A stretch of 34,920 nucleotides of DNA from Chara braunii (lineage: Eukaryota > Streptophyta > Charophyceae > Charales > Characeae). Within the stretch, counting starts at the first letter, position 1. Each line of letters starts with the position of its first letter. The stretch lies in NCBI GenBank assembly GCA_003427395.1, contig BFEA01000138.1, positions 1,216,501 to 1,251,420 on the forward strand. Direction: 5' to 3'. Under the pieces are notes generated by a model. That model had not been told where the DNA came from and did not search any database. It saw only the letters and a list, made by a program, of their open reading frames with translations. Below are positions 8,880 through 17,256 of the stretch, piece after piece. Position numbers and translations under genes: made by a program.

Positions 8880-9040
8880 AGGATGTAGTGCCTTCTTTCC
8901 CTAAATGAAACACTTTCATCATTATGACTTCATTAGTCCAGTGTGAGTCAAATTTCTCTGAAGGAGGGAAGGGGGGGAGTTAGAACCGGAGGACGGAATT
9001 TAGTCAGGAGGTTCTCAATAGAGGAATGGCTGTTAGGCAA
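8880..9040. other. no feature seen
   Basis: Purine-rich DNA between the MITE cluster and the family C repeat, with no gene signature. Confidence 0.4.
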
Positions 9041-9044
9041 GTAG

Positions 9045-9345
9045 GTCAGAAGAACGAAGCTGGGACGACACAGGCCGGTGCTGGAGCTTAGGCTCTGTGA
9101 CCCAGGGGGAGCTTGAGGCTTGTGGAGTTATGCTGAGGGTGGAAGGCATAACCAGATCGTTCAACAAAGCGGGCGTCAGGGTATTAACCCTGTAACCTGT
9201 CAGGGGCTTGCCGTTAAGGGTAGTGTCGAGGGGGGAATGCACTTCCTGTCCGTCAGAACTAGGTTGGTCAGAACTGGGGAAGGTTGCGGTGCCCTGTTAC
9301 CCTAGCATGAAGGGGGTGTGAGATCAAGTGAGTTCTGGTACGAGG
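9045..9345 (+). repeat. repeat family C, diverged copies
   Basis: GGCCGGTGCTGGAGC...CTGTGACC, GCTTGAGGCTTGTGGAG and GAGGGTGGAAGGCATAACCAG align in order with the family C unit at 4140-4250 (GGCCGGAGCTGGGG, CTGTAACC, GTGTGAGGCCTTGTAGAG, GGGAGGAAGGCAATCCAG). A second partial match (GCCCTGTTACCC, GGGTGTGAGATC, AGTGAGTTCTGG) follows at 9290-9340. The copies are much more diverged than the pair at 3980-4985. Confidence 0.55.
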
Positions 9346-9522
9346 ACTGAAAGCCTGGACAGACTTTCCGTCTGTTGAGGGGGGTATTGGATAGTAGACT
9401 GTTTCATTTTTGACCCCCTGCTCATATAGTTTTCCATGCCTTTCCAGATATTTTCAAAAAACAAAAAGACTTAGTAACTGCGGCTTGAGTAACCTAGCAT
9501 TAGGTCGGTAGGTCAGTAGTTA

Positions 9523-9741
9523 TCCATGGTTTTCTTAAAAACTCTTCTGAATTTATTTCGTAGTTCTCAGCTTGTTCTTAGCTGAAATTCTTAGTGTTCT
9601 TAGTCGAAACCAGTAGTTATCTATGGTTTTCTTAAATTTCTCCTACAATATTGTTCTTAGCCGAAGCCAGGCAATGGCCCTGGTATTCTTAAATTTCTCT
9701 TACAATATTGTTCTTAGCCGAAGCCAGGCAATGGCCCTGGT
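9523..9741 (+). repeat. decayed tandem repeats with a small hairpin module
   Basis: Two units of about 55 bases (TTCTTAAATTTCTC.TACAATA, then TTGTTCTTAGCCGAAGCCAGG and CAATGGCCCTGGTA) lie in tandem at 9630-9741. Weaker versions lie upstream from 9523. Each unit carries the hairpin CCAGG-CAATGGC-CCTGG. The same module precedes the A2 element at 1935-2063 (stem CCGGG/CCCGG) and at 31147-31198, so it is probably part of the A2 retroelement. Confidence 0.75.
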
Positions 9742-9769
9742 ATGTCGAATGATTTGTATCATTTTATAT

Positions 9770-9849
9770 GGGACGCTGGGCCCGGTTCCCAGCACGTGTT
9801 GCTCCCCACGAATAGACTGGAGCATTTGTCCCAAAAAAAAAACAAAAAA
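9770..9849 (+). mobile_element. A2-type retroelement with poly(A)
   Basis: Starts GGGACGCTGGGCCCGG with hairpin GCTGGGCCCGGTTCCCAGC, then CACGTGTTGCTCCCCACGAA, TAGACTGGAGCATTTGTCCC and an A-rich tail. It lacks the third hairpin of family A. It is immediately followed by a 75-base sequence repeated at 10766-10841. Confidence 0.8.
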
Positions 9850-9856
9850 CTCCAGT

Positions 9857-9932
9857 GGCCTGTGCCTAAAACCCTACACACTTAATGCTCCATGCTAGTA
9901 AATTAGGGAATACAATGCAATGCATTCATGAT
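9857..9932 (+). repeat. direct repeat, copy 1 (pair with 10766-10841)
   Basis: GGCCTGTGCCTAAAACCCTA...CTCCATGCTAGTAAATTAGG...TACAATGCAATGCATTCATG recurs at 10766-10841 with about six substitutions. In both places the surroundings include an A or A2 retroelement just upstream, so the segment may be co-duplicated flank. It has no coding content. Confidence 0.85.
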
Positions 9933-10066
9933 TTCCATTTTTGTGCAGTTGCCCCGGTCATTCTACAGTTTGCTTCAGTTGTTTCCAAACACGTGCAAAC
10001 ACTTGCTATGATAGATGTGCCCGACACAATAGGCGCCAAGAGGATAGCAGAGGATAATAGGTGGTG

Positions 10067-10379
10067 GGTGGAGGCTAGGGGAGGGAGGGAGGGAGACCCC
10101 ACTGGTGCCCCCCGGTGCCCCCCCCCCCAATACCCGACTGTGGGGCAGGCTAGGTCGGGAAGAATAGATTGAATATGGGACGCTGGACCCGGTTTCCAGC
10201 ACATTGGCGTTACTGCATTGATGTATTGTTTTGCAAAGATGTACTTAAGGGACGCTGGACCCGGTTTCCAACAGGTGCTGCTCCCCACCAATAGATGGAG
10301 CGGCCCGCTAGGCAAAGCCTCAATCCCGGTGGTTCTCCTACCACCACCAGGATAGAGGTCTTGCGCAAGGGCCTTATTT

Positions 10380-10415
<36 letters not shown>
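10067..10415 (+). mobile_element. family A retroelement (plus), long form with two heads
   Basis: A GC-rich leader (GGCTAGGGGAGGGAGGG, CCCACTGGTGCCCCCCGGTG) precedes a first head at 10177 (hairpin GCTGGACCCGGTTTCCAGC). About 50 bases follow, then a second head at 10249 (one stem mismatch), CTCCCCACCAATAGATGGAG, a third hairpin of the CAAAGCCTC/GAGGTCTTG type around GGTGGTTCTCCTACCACC, and poly(A) to 10415. The same order is seen on the minus strand at 26579-26990 and, without this third hairpin, at 32963-33190. These are the longest family A copies and probably show more of the parent LINE 3' UTR. Confidence 0.82.
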
Positions 10416-10417
<2 letters not shown>

Positions 10418-10571
10418 TTTATCCAGCGTGTACGGTGTGGGTTGGGGATGTAGAGAGAAAGAGGAATTAGCAGGAAATAGCAGAATCTGGCGCCTAGATC
10501 AAGGTGAAGAGATTCCCCTTTCGGAATCGTCATTTATTATTTCTGAAATGGTTCGAATTTATTTCATGTAA

Positions 10572-10625
10572 GGGACGCTGGACCCGCTTTCCAGCAGGTG
10601 ATGCTCCCCACCAATAGATGGAGTC

Positions 10626-10674
<49 letters not shown>
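10572..10674 (+). mobile_element. family A retroelement (plus), truncated body, long poly(A)
   Basis: Head GGGACGCTGGACCCGC, hairpin GCTGGACCCGCTTTCCAGC, CTCCCCACCAATAGATGGAG, then only TCATTT before a poly(A) of about 45 bases. The third hairpin is absent, so the poly(A) joins directly to the second hairpin. The long pure A tract suggests a young insertion. No clear target-site duplication. Confidence 0.85.
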
Positions 10675-10675
<1 letters not shown>

Positions 10676-10676
10676 A

Positions 10677-10742
10677 CATTCATGATGTTATGCATTTTAT
10701 TTGAATGAAGAGGAAACTATGAACAGCGGAGTGCCTTGCCGT
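10677..10742 (+). repeat. direct repeat, copy 1 (pair with 10832-10898)
   Basis: CATTCATGATGTTATG...TTATTTGAATGAA.AGGAAA and GGAGTGCCTTGCCGT recur at 10832-10898 with few changes. Together with 9857-9932 and 10766-10841 this shows that a segment of about 150 bases exists in overlapping copies in this part of the window. Confidence 0.85.
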
Positions 10743-10765
10743 TCTTACGACTTCATTCATCTCGT

Positions 10766-10898
10766 GGCCTGTGGCTAAAACCCTATGCACTGAATGCTCC
10801 ATGCTAGTAGATTAGGGAATACAATGCAATGCATTCATGATGTTATGGATCTTATTTGAATGAAAAGGAAAGTATGAACGGCGGAGTGCCTTGCCGTC
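10766..10898 (+). repeat. direct repeat, copy 2 (pairs with 9857-9932 and 10677-10742)
   Basis: Bases 10766-10841 match 9857-9932, and 10832-10898 match 10677-10742. No open frame is conserved between copies. Confidence 0.85.
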
Positions 10899-10899
10899 A

Positions 10900-11600
10900 A
10901 TTGGAATCTTCATGGACGACTTGCGTGTTAGCCTCTGTGAGGATGCAATCTGGTTTGCAGAGTAGCAGTTGAATTTCAAATTTGTCTTCTTTGACCGGGA
11001 AGGAATCGGAGACGAAGGGCATCAACAATAGCAATGAAGCCTATACGAGAAAGCCACACACCAAAAGAAAGAAAACAACTGAAAAAACAAGAAAAAAAAA
11101 GAAAAAAAAAAGGAGAAGGAAAAGATACGTGGATCCGTCGTCAGTGAGGAATGACACGGCCACAGGTCTAGACAGGCCTTTTATTCAGACTGTGGGACAA
11201 ATTGTTTCTTGATTCTACTTATGGGACGGAGCATAACAAGGTCATCAAAAGTCCAGCAGGGCAATGTTACATGATTATTCATCATCATGCCAAGCCCGCA
11301 GATGGAGAGGAAGAGGAAACATCCTCCCTGCATGCCTCTTCTGCCTTATCAAAGGGAACCCTTAATATTGTTCGAGAATTCCTCGAAGGGGAAAGGGAAT
11401 ACCTACTTGGCTGAATACACACATGGAATTCTTGATCTGTTCAAACCTGCTGGGCACAAAAGGGGAAAAAAAAAATATTATTATAATATCTATCAACTTT
11501 TAACAGCTAAATCAAAAGCGGTCCTTGGAAGACGCTCCCTCTAGGCCCAATGAAAAAGAGGTCCGCACGTAGTTTGGATGGGACAGCAGGTGTCCTGCGG
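10900..11600. other. stretch without a recognisable gene
   Basis: An A-rich block at about 11050-11125 (AAAGAAAG-type) gives a lysine-rich open frame of no significance. I see no protein family, RNA gene or element boundary in the remainder. Confidence 0.45.
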
Positions 11601-11604
11601 CGCT

Positions 11605-11885
11605 CAGTTTGTTTTCTCTTTTTTTTTTTTTGTCGTGCAGCAGTCGGCCAGTAGTTCAGCAGCCCGAGAGGGCGAGGGATCGAATACAGTGGCGGCATGC
11701 AGTTTCGTTCTCTTTTCTCTTTTTCGACGTTTATCGGTTGGACAGTCGTTCAGCAGCCAAAGAGGGCGAGGGATCGAATACAGCGGCAGCACACAGTTTT
11801 GTTTTCTCTTTTTTTCGTTGTGTCCCCGGACAGTCGTTCAGCCCAAGAGGGCGACGAATAGAATACAGACGTGGCACGCGATCTT
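11605..11885 (+). repeat. three tandem units of about 92 bp
   Basis: Each unit contains a pyrimidine-rich TTTTCTCTTTTTTT.CG part, then CAGTCGTTCAGCAGCC, GAGGGCGAGGGATCGAATAC and AGCGGCAGCACGCA-like sequence. The three units start near 11608, 11702 and 11792 and diverge by roughly 15-20 percent. An open frame runs through on the plus strand but is broken differently in each unit. Just downstream (11905) lies GAAGGTAAGTAGG, a good match to a splice donor, but no coding context supports it. Confidence 0.8.
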
Positions 11886-12152
11886 TGTGGGACATTTTGT
11901 TGAAGGTAAGTAGGGGCGCACACTTTTCCGCTTTGTTTCCTTTTGCAGGGTTTTATCGCATGTCACACACTTTGAGGGTTTGGAGGCAGGAAACTTTCTT
12001 TCATGTTCGAGTACAAGTACATGGCATGAAGAAAAGAGAAGATCTTTGGGGCAAACTCGCACTCGGCCCATGCTCACACCGGAACACTCGCCACATGCAC
12101 AAAGTGGTGGTGTATCTTCCCATGTTCCTGGGGAAGATTCATTCACGCTGAC

Positions 12153-12560
12153 TCATTGTAGGGATATGCTCGTGGTGGAGGCAGACTCATTGTTGGGATA
12201 TGCTCATGGTGGAGGCAGACTCATTTTCGGGATTGTATCCCGGATGTTGGTGGTGTATATTCCCCAATTCGGTCGAAGATTCGTTCCCACTGCGCTCTTT
12301 TTTCTTTTCTTTTTTTTTTTCATGCCAGTTTTGCTCAGGGAAGATTCGTTCCCGTTGTGCTCATGGTGGAGGCAGACTCATTTCGGGATACTTTCCTGCA
12401 TCTTGGCCGTGTATAATCCCATATTCTAGGGGAACATTCACTCCCGTTTTGCTCATGTTGGAGGCAGACTCATTGTTGGGATATGCTCGTGGTGGAGGCA
12501 GGCTCATTCTAGGGATATGCTCACCTGTTGCGCTCATGGCGGAGGTGGACTCTTCTTGTT
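12153..12560 (+). repeat. minisatellite, 34-bp units, interrupted
   Basis: Perfectly spaced units at 12153-12186 and 12187-12220 read TCATTGT.GGGATATGCTC then TGGTGGAGGCAGAC. Further units occur at 12359-12380 and 12470-12540, separated by related text such as GGAAGATTCGTTCCCGTT. Weaker echoes (CCATGTTCCTAGGGACGATT) are seen near 28375. There is no coding or CRISPR character, because the spacers are themselves decayed repeats. Confidence 0.8.
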
Positions 12561-12564
12561 TTCT

Positions 12565-12745
12565 TTATGTATCTGACTGCAGCTCCTTGGCCCGTACTCA
12601 GACTGGGACATTTGTTGAATGTATCCGACTGCGGCTACGGCCCGGTTGGGATTTCTTTTGAATGTATCTGACCGTCCAGACGGCCCATGGAACTTTGGAA
12701 CACAGACTGGGCCTTGTGCCACATTCACACTCCGACTTCGTCTTG
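12565..12745 (+). repeat. about three units around GAATGTATCTGAC
   Basis: GTATCTGACTGCAG, GAATGTATCCGACTGCGG and GAATGTATCTGACCGTCC recur every 40-60 bases with CGGCCC.. and GACTGGG blocks between them. This is a short, decayed tandem array that continues the minisatellite zone. Confidence 0.55.
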
Positions 12746-13019
12746 ACACTGTGACTTAGGGCACAGTTGAAAAAAAAAAAAAAAAAAAAAAAAGAGAACT
12801 ACGACTTTTTTTTTTTTTTGTGTGTGTATCTCATGTTTTACACATTTGAATGTGAGTAGTCCCTTATTTCTGCCCCGTCCCCCTAGCCGGCCGGGTGCTT
12901 GCCTGCTTTCCCGTTTCCAGCCCGACCTGCCGCGCCAGTGACTTGTATAATAAAGGGGAAAGGGCATGATTGCCAATGTGAAGAAGCCAAATTCCAAAAT
13001 GCCACAGTGCAAACATGCC

Positions 13020-13170
13020 TTAAACCACCAGTACTTGGGCACTGCGCGCCGCGCCGGCCGGCCAAATCTCCAAGCAGCGCGGGCTGTCGATTCGATTTAT
13101 CGACGGCCCGCCGGCCGCAGAAATCGCGTAGCCTTAACGCTAAGGCGTCGCCCAAGTACTGGTGGTTTAA
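13020..13170. mobile_element. MITE, ACCACCAGTAC family, 151 bp with perfect TIRs
   Basis: TTAAACCACCAGTACTTGGG at the left and CCCAAGTACTGGTGGTTTAA at the right are exact reverse complements extending to the inner C/G (13040 and 13150). TTAA flanks the ACCACC...GGTGGT core on both sides, which fits a TTAA target duplication as in piggyBac-like elements. The palindromic ends make the exact boundary ambiguous. The interior is GC-rich with further inverted repeats (GCGGGC...GCCCGC, TCGAT...ATCGA). It has no transposase and is non-autonomous. Confidence 0.88.
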
Positions 13171-13204
13171 CCTCGGCACATCTTGATGAGCATCATGTGC
13201 ACAC

Positions 13205-13860
13205 ACATCAACATATACAGGGCAGCACAACCTGCCCCAGCTCCAACGTTCCTTGTCCTAGTAGTGGCCCTTGGTTAGCTTCTGGATTGCCTTCCTCCCT
13301 CGGCAAATCCCCAGATCTCTCTACCAGCCCTCACGGTCCTGCAAAACAGGTGACAGGGCTATGCCCCAGCACTCGCCAGCATCTTTCTGGCATCAGCCCA
13401 CCAAGAACCCTAATCATCACAGATTGGCATGACATGGGATAAGTAATTAATGCCAGTGGAATCTTGTACCCGATTTCTGCAGAATTTCGGAGATGCTAAT
13501 GTTTCTTGATGATCAATGAAAAGTATATGTCCATAAGATTGAAGAAAATTTCCCCTCCTCTCCCCTTCTCACCCTGTCCCTGCGCTGCCTCCGCCGAAAA
13601 GGACCACCCTAATTACAGACACTCCTTAACGGCTTCAGCTTGGGGCAGAACCCCCACGCTGTTCCACATAGGCATCCAGTTCCCACCCAAAAAATGCCTC
13701 TGCCCACCCCTGCCCTTTTGCACTCTGACATGGGAACATGCAAAATCTACAGGCTGATAATGGGCACTCTTTGGACTTTCCTCCATTTCTGAGTGCCATC
13801 CTTGCACTGTGATACGCAACCTCACGCCCCGTGCAGCATCCCTTACCCGTGGGAACACTG
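13205..13860 (-). repeat. repeat family C, inverted copy
   Basis: Plus-strand GGATTGCCTTCCTCCCTCGG, CAAATCCCCAGATCTCTCTA, ACAGGGCTATGCCCCAGC and TCTTTCTGGCATC match the reverse complement of 4020-4260, and the downstream half matches the reverse complement of 3746-3990. Together with 3640-4985 it defines a repeat of at least 650 bases. It has no intact reading frame, and the class is unknown. Confidence 0.7.
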
Positions 13861-13869
13861 ATCAGAGTG

Positions 13870-14460
13870 ATTGGGGTGTGGGCAAGGATTTGGACAGGGG
13901 TTAAACCGAAAGGGCGAAACTGGGGTTTTCACCTCAGTCCCGAGGGTCGTTTCGGAAACTCTGGCCAGCCGGGGTAACCGCAAAACTTCAAAATATAAAC
14001 AGCCACAGAAGGACGGGGCATCAACAAAATTCTGCCCATCGACTTAGGGACAGGTACTTCTTTTGACACAGCAGATAACCGCAAGGACCATACCAAAAAC
14101 AAAAGAGAATGAATCGATCACTTTTCTTTCGTTAGGTTCACGCTGCCCTTTTCGTGGGAAGTGGAGTTGGGGGGGGGGGGCAAGGAGACAAGGGACACCC
14201 TATGCATGCGAGTTGGGTCCACAGAGCCCGTCCAATCGACTCGATCCTCGTCATCTGACGTTGGCAGGAGCGGAGGTACCCAGGTTCGGAACTTCCCTGG
14301 AAGATCCCCCCCATTGTGGGAGAGATCTGGGAACCGGATGAACCATTCGTACCCCAGCACCAACCTCCGCCAGGAACACGAGTTTCCTAGCCGACACAGT
14401 TAAATTGAGGATCCACGTAGCATACACCGGGGACCGGGGGAGCACAGTCAGATCAGTATA
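13870..14460. other. low-repeat stretch, no gene recognised
   Basis: This begins the least repetitive part of the window (13870-16290). A G run lies at 14168-14179. No protein family is recognisable in the open frames. Confidence 0.4.
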
Positions 14461-14462
14461 TG

Positions 14463-14817
14463 GCAAAATCAACAACGGGGAAGCAAACCGATCTATCCAA
14501 ATGAACCCCATCCCCCTATGAGGCATGCTTTCAACGAGTTATACAGGTGAACACGATCGGTCTGCAATAGCGTCCTCCTCACGTCCGCATCACAGTAAAA
14601 GCCGTCCTCGTCTGCGATTGGAGAGAAAGGGAGGTCGCAAAATCAACAACGGGGAAGCAAACCAATCTTAGACTATCCAAACGAACCCTGATCCCCCTAT
14701 GTGGCATGCTTTCAACGAGTTATACAGGTGAACCCGATCGGTCTGCAATAGCGTCCTCCTCACGTCCGCATGGCAGTAAAAGCCGTCCTCATCTGCGATT
14801 GGAAAGAGAGGGAGGTC
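14463..14817 (-). repeat. 174-bp tandem duplication with a conserved minus-strand frame
   Basis: Unit 1 (14463-14636) and unit 2 (14637-14817) both start GCAAAATCAACAACGGGGAA and end GAGGTC. On the minus strand both units keep the same open frame, reading DLP..PIADEDGFYC.ADVRRT then LLQTDRVHLYNSLKAC, with very few amino-acid differences. A pyrimidine tract ending TCGCAG precedes the GATGAGGACGGC part and could be a splice acceptor. This might be a duplicated exon of an unrecognised gene, or chance openness in a young duplication. No family is recognised. Confidence 0.7.
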
Positions 14818-15720
14818 GCTATGGCGGATCGATGTAAAGTTCGAGCACGGGCAGTTACCTGCGCTCACGTTCAGGGTGGCAAGCCTCGACTCCATACAAG
14901 TCTCAACTCGTCCCACTGCGCCCAATCCTGCTAGATAAACACAAGTTGCTAATCGTGTTGACTCCAACCAAAATTGTCATCTTGACAAAACGGCGATGGC
15001 CAGCGGCAAAGAGATCTGGTGGAACGAATAGATCCACACACCCCATGTCCCTGGTTGCCGGTGCATACACCCGGGTGAGCAGAGAAGTTGACACGTGGTG
15101 CTTGCGTAGTCAGGAAAAGGGGGAAGGAGCCGGCGATGATCTCGCGCTTGGGTGGAATGAGTTAGTCAGGAGGGGAAAGAGGGTATCAGCACACCCACAC
15201 ACTCAGGCAGACAACCAATCACCGAAGTACCCCGGTTGCACACTCATGCGCTCAGTGAGACGAAGACACCACACACCTTCAATACTCATACATCCCTAGA
15301 CTTTCTGACAGCGAAGCATTCAGCATCCATAGACACTCATAACCACAACCACGCACACAACTGAGTATCCGCATTTAGTCTTTAGTGCACACAACAAATG
15401 GACAAAGCAACAATGGAGAAGAAGTGAGTCCCTGGCTATTCAAAAATCACAACAACGCTAGCACTCCGCATGCACAGCCACCATACTCGACCGAACACAA
15501 GCCAGCCATAGCCACAAGGCCCTACCGCTGGCGGCATTCCTGTCTCCACCATGGCTCAGTCCCTCGGACTGCCTTACCCTGAGTCTACCACTAATTCAAC
15601 CCCGCGCTGTCACTCTGGCCGTTCCCACAGTACGCCGAGCCTGTTCGGCGCCGCAGTCTTCTCACATAGCTGAAGCAGCATTGCAGCCGAGTTCAAAGAG
15701 AGCAAGCAAAAGGGCCTGCG
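14818..15720. other. low-repeat stretch, no gene recognised
   Basis: Apparently unique DNA. Minus-strand open frames of 63-99 codons run through 14668-15094 without a recognisable domain. This could be 5' flank or exon-intron sequence of a gene on the minus strand, but nothing here proves it. Confidence 0.35.
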
Positions 15721-15723
15721 CAC

Positions 15724-15731
15724 ATTTATAG
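15724..15731 (-). promoter_or_regulatory. candidate TATA box (minus strand)
   Basis: The minus strand reads CACTATAAATGTGC, a good TATAAA match in an otherwise GC-balanced, repeat-free stretch. An ATG lies about 45 bases downstream (15681-15679) and opens a frame of only 23 codons. A start site about 30 bases downstream is an inference. No transcript evidence is available from sequence. Confidence 0.22.
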
Positions 15732-15739
15732 TGTGGAAG

Positions 15740-16290
15740 GCAGTGAGTCACCAGCGTGCAATGTGGGTAGCGATGGGTGTAGATGAGGAATAGAGAAGGA
15801 AGAAGGTTCCAGGAGGTAAGAAGGCGGGACGATCAAAATTTTCATTCACTTGCGGTGGTCGTTCACGCCGTGCGCGTAAGCTCGCCCTTACGGCTTGATC
15901 TGACCAACCCAACTAACAACCAATCAATCGCACTGACGGGCAAGGAGATGATAGGACGAAGGCTCTAGAGGAAGACGAAGGGGTACACGGAGACGAAGGA
16001 CAACAAGAAAGGAAGTCGGCGTGAGCGCGCAAAGTGGGAAGCGAGCTTGCGTGGCACACAAGAATTCAAAAATGGCCGCGCACGCTCCTGTTGATGCAAA
16101 GCAAAAATCAAAATGCCGTCATCTGAAATTCCTGCGCGCAGGATTCTAATATGATTGGGTCTAGAGTGAGAAAGGGGAGAGGGGGGTGGGAGACTGAGTG
16201 TCACGCGAGAGTGTTGTTATGACCACTCAATCAATCCCCTGGGGCTCAGGGCAATCAATACTGGCTGGCCTTATTCTCAGAACCATCGAT
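15740..16290. other. low-repeat stretch, no gene recognised
   Basis: No coding or repeat signature. It contains a small hairpin CGTAAG-CTCGCC-CTTACG near 15877-15894. Upstream of the family A element at 16297. Confidence 0.4.
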
Positions 16291-16296
16291 GTATAT

Positions 16297-16436
16297 GGGA
16301 CGCTGGACCTGTCTTCCAGCAGGTGATACTCCCCACTAATAGATGGAGTCGCTCTAGGGGTACTAGCGGTGGCTGTTCTTATCAACATCGCTAGCACCCA
16401 TGAGAGGTTTCTGAAAAAAAAAAAAAAAAAAAAAAA
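16297..16436 (+). mobile_element. family A retroelement (plus)
   Basis: GGGACGCTGGACCTGTCTTCC head, CTCCCCACTAATAGATGGAG, third hairpin GTACTAGCGGTG...CATCGCTAGCAC, and poly(A) of about 24. In the third hairpin a C-G pair replaces the G-C or T-A pair seen in other copies. It is preceded by TATAT, like several A and A2 copies. Confidence 0.85.
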
Positions 16437-16741
16437 GGTCTAGGTCCATATCAGTAGCGGCAGCGGGACCATTGTATAGGTCTTGCCTGGGCCCAAGACA
16501 CATACAACTCTCTGGTTACACAGCCCGTGCCAAAAGGGACCCCAATTTATCCTCTGCAACGTTTATTGAACTTTGTTCATATTCATTATCATCCTTAAAA
16601 TTGACAGCTCCTGAAGCAATAACTAAGCCATGAGTATCCTGCCGTGTTTCTTTTCTTTGGGTCTCTGACGTGCTTGGCGGTCCCTTGTAGCTTGGAGAAC
16701 ACTGCAGTACAGGGGGTAGGGAAGGAAACAAAAAAAGTATC

Positions 16742-16871
16742 TTTTTTGAAGAAAAGAAAAAAGAAAAAGAACTCCCTTCTGGATGCTAGGGGTGCTTATA
16801 TGAGCAGACACCGAGGGGAGGCTCCATCTATTGGTGGGGAGTATCACCTGCTGGAAAACGGGTCCAGTATC
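16742..16871 (-). mobile_element. family A retroelement (minus), degraded
   Basis: On the minus strand the head has decayed (GATACTGGACCCGTTTTCC), then CTCCCCACCAATAGATGGAG, and the right arm GCACCCCTAGCATCC is intact but the left arm of the third hairpin is mostly deleted. The A-rich tail is seen as TTTTTT plus interrupted T/A at 16742-16765. It abuts the tRNA-derived SINE that begins at 16896. Confidence 0.72.
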
Positions 16872-16895
16872 TGGCAAAATGGACGAAACAAACTC

Positions 16896-17256
16896 GGCCT
16901 AGCTCAGTTGGTAAGGCACAAAATTGGCATTCACGAGGTGATGGGTTCAATTCCCATACTTGGTGCCTGCCATCTCAAGGTAGCCTGATGCTCACATGGG
17001 GAGTGAACTGGTCAGTCGACGCTTGGTCCCTGATGCTACCGGCTGACCCCTGGCCGGTATCGCCCACCTGCAGGTCGGGTGCAGCCCTCACATGTTCTCT
17101 CATGAACACGATGTGGCTGCTACGGGGTTCTCCGTAATTCTACATTATGACAATACAAGGCCTGAAACGGCTGTCCTGTCAGATTCTACAGAAGATTGAA
17201 TTGGGTTGGGCTACTCACTACTACTAAGCTTTTGAAGGGAAAAAAAAAAAAAAAAA
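16896..17256 (+). mobile_element. tRNA-derived SINE with poly(A), about 360 bp
   Basis: The 5' end is tRNA-like: box A TAGCTCAGTTGG (16900-16911) and box B GGTTCAATTCC (16944-16954), the latter within a perfect T-arm ATGGGTTCAATTCCCAT. These are the internal RNA polymerase III promoter parts. An unrelated body of about 280 bases and a poly(A) at 17240-17256 follow. AACTC occurs just before the head (16891-16895) and at the end of the tail (17255-17259), a weak target-site duplication. The long non-tRNA body and A tail argue against a functional tRNA gene. Confidence 0.8.

Noticed and set aside
10982-11212. Lysine/arginine-rich 76-codon frame
   Set aside because: Produced by an A-rich AAAGAAAG tract; low complexity, no start context.
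12153-12560. CRISPR array
   Set aside because: Units are adjacent or separated by decayed related repeats, with no unique spacers of uniform length, and the context is eukaryotic.
12200-12661. 153-codon plus-strand frame
   Set aside because: It is a translation of the 34-bp minisatellite; the unit length is not a multiple of three and the frame is accidental.
16896-16967. Functional tRNA gene
   Set aside because: A and B boxes are good, but no complete acceptor stem closes the structure and the sequence continues as a 360-base poly(A)-tailed element, so it is a SINE.
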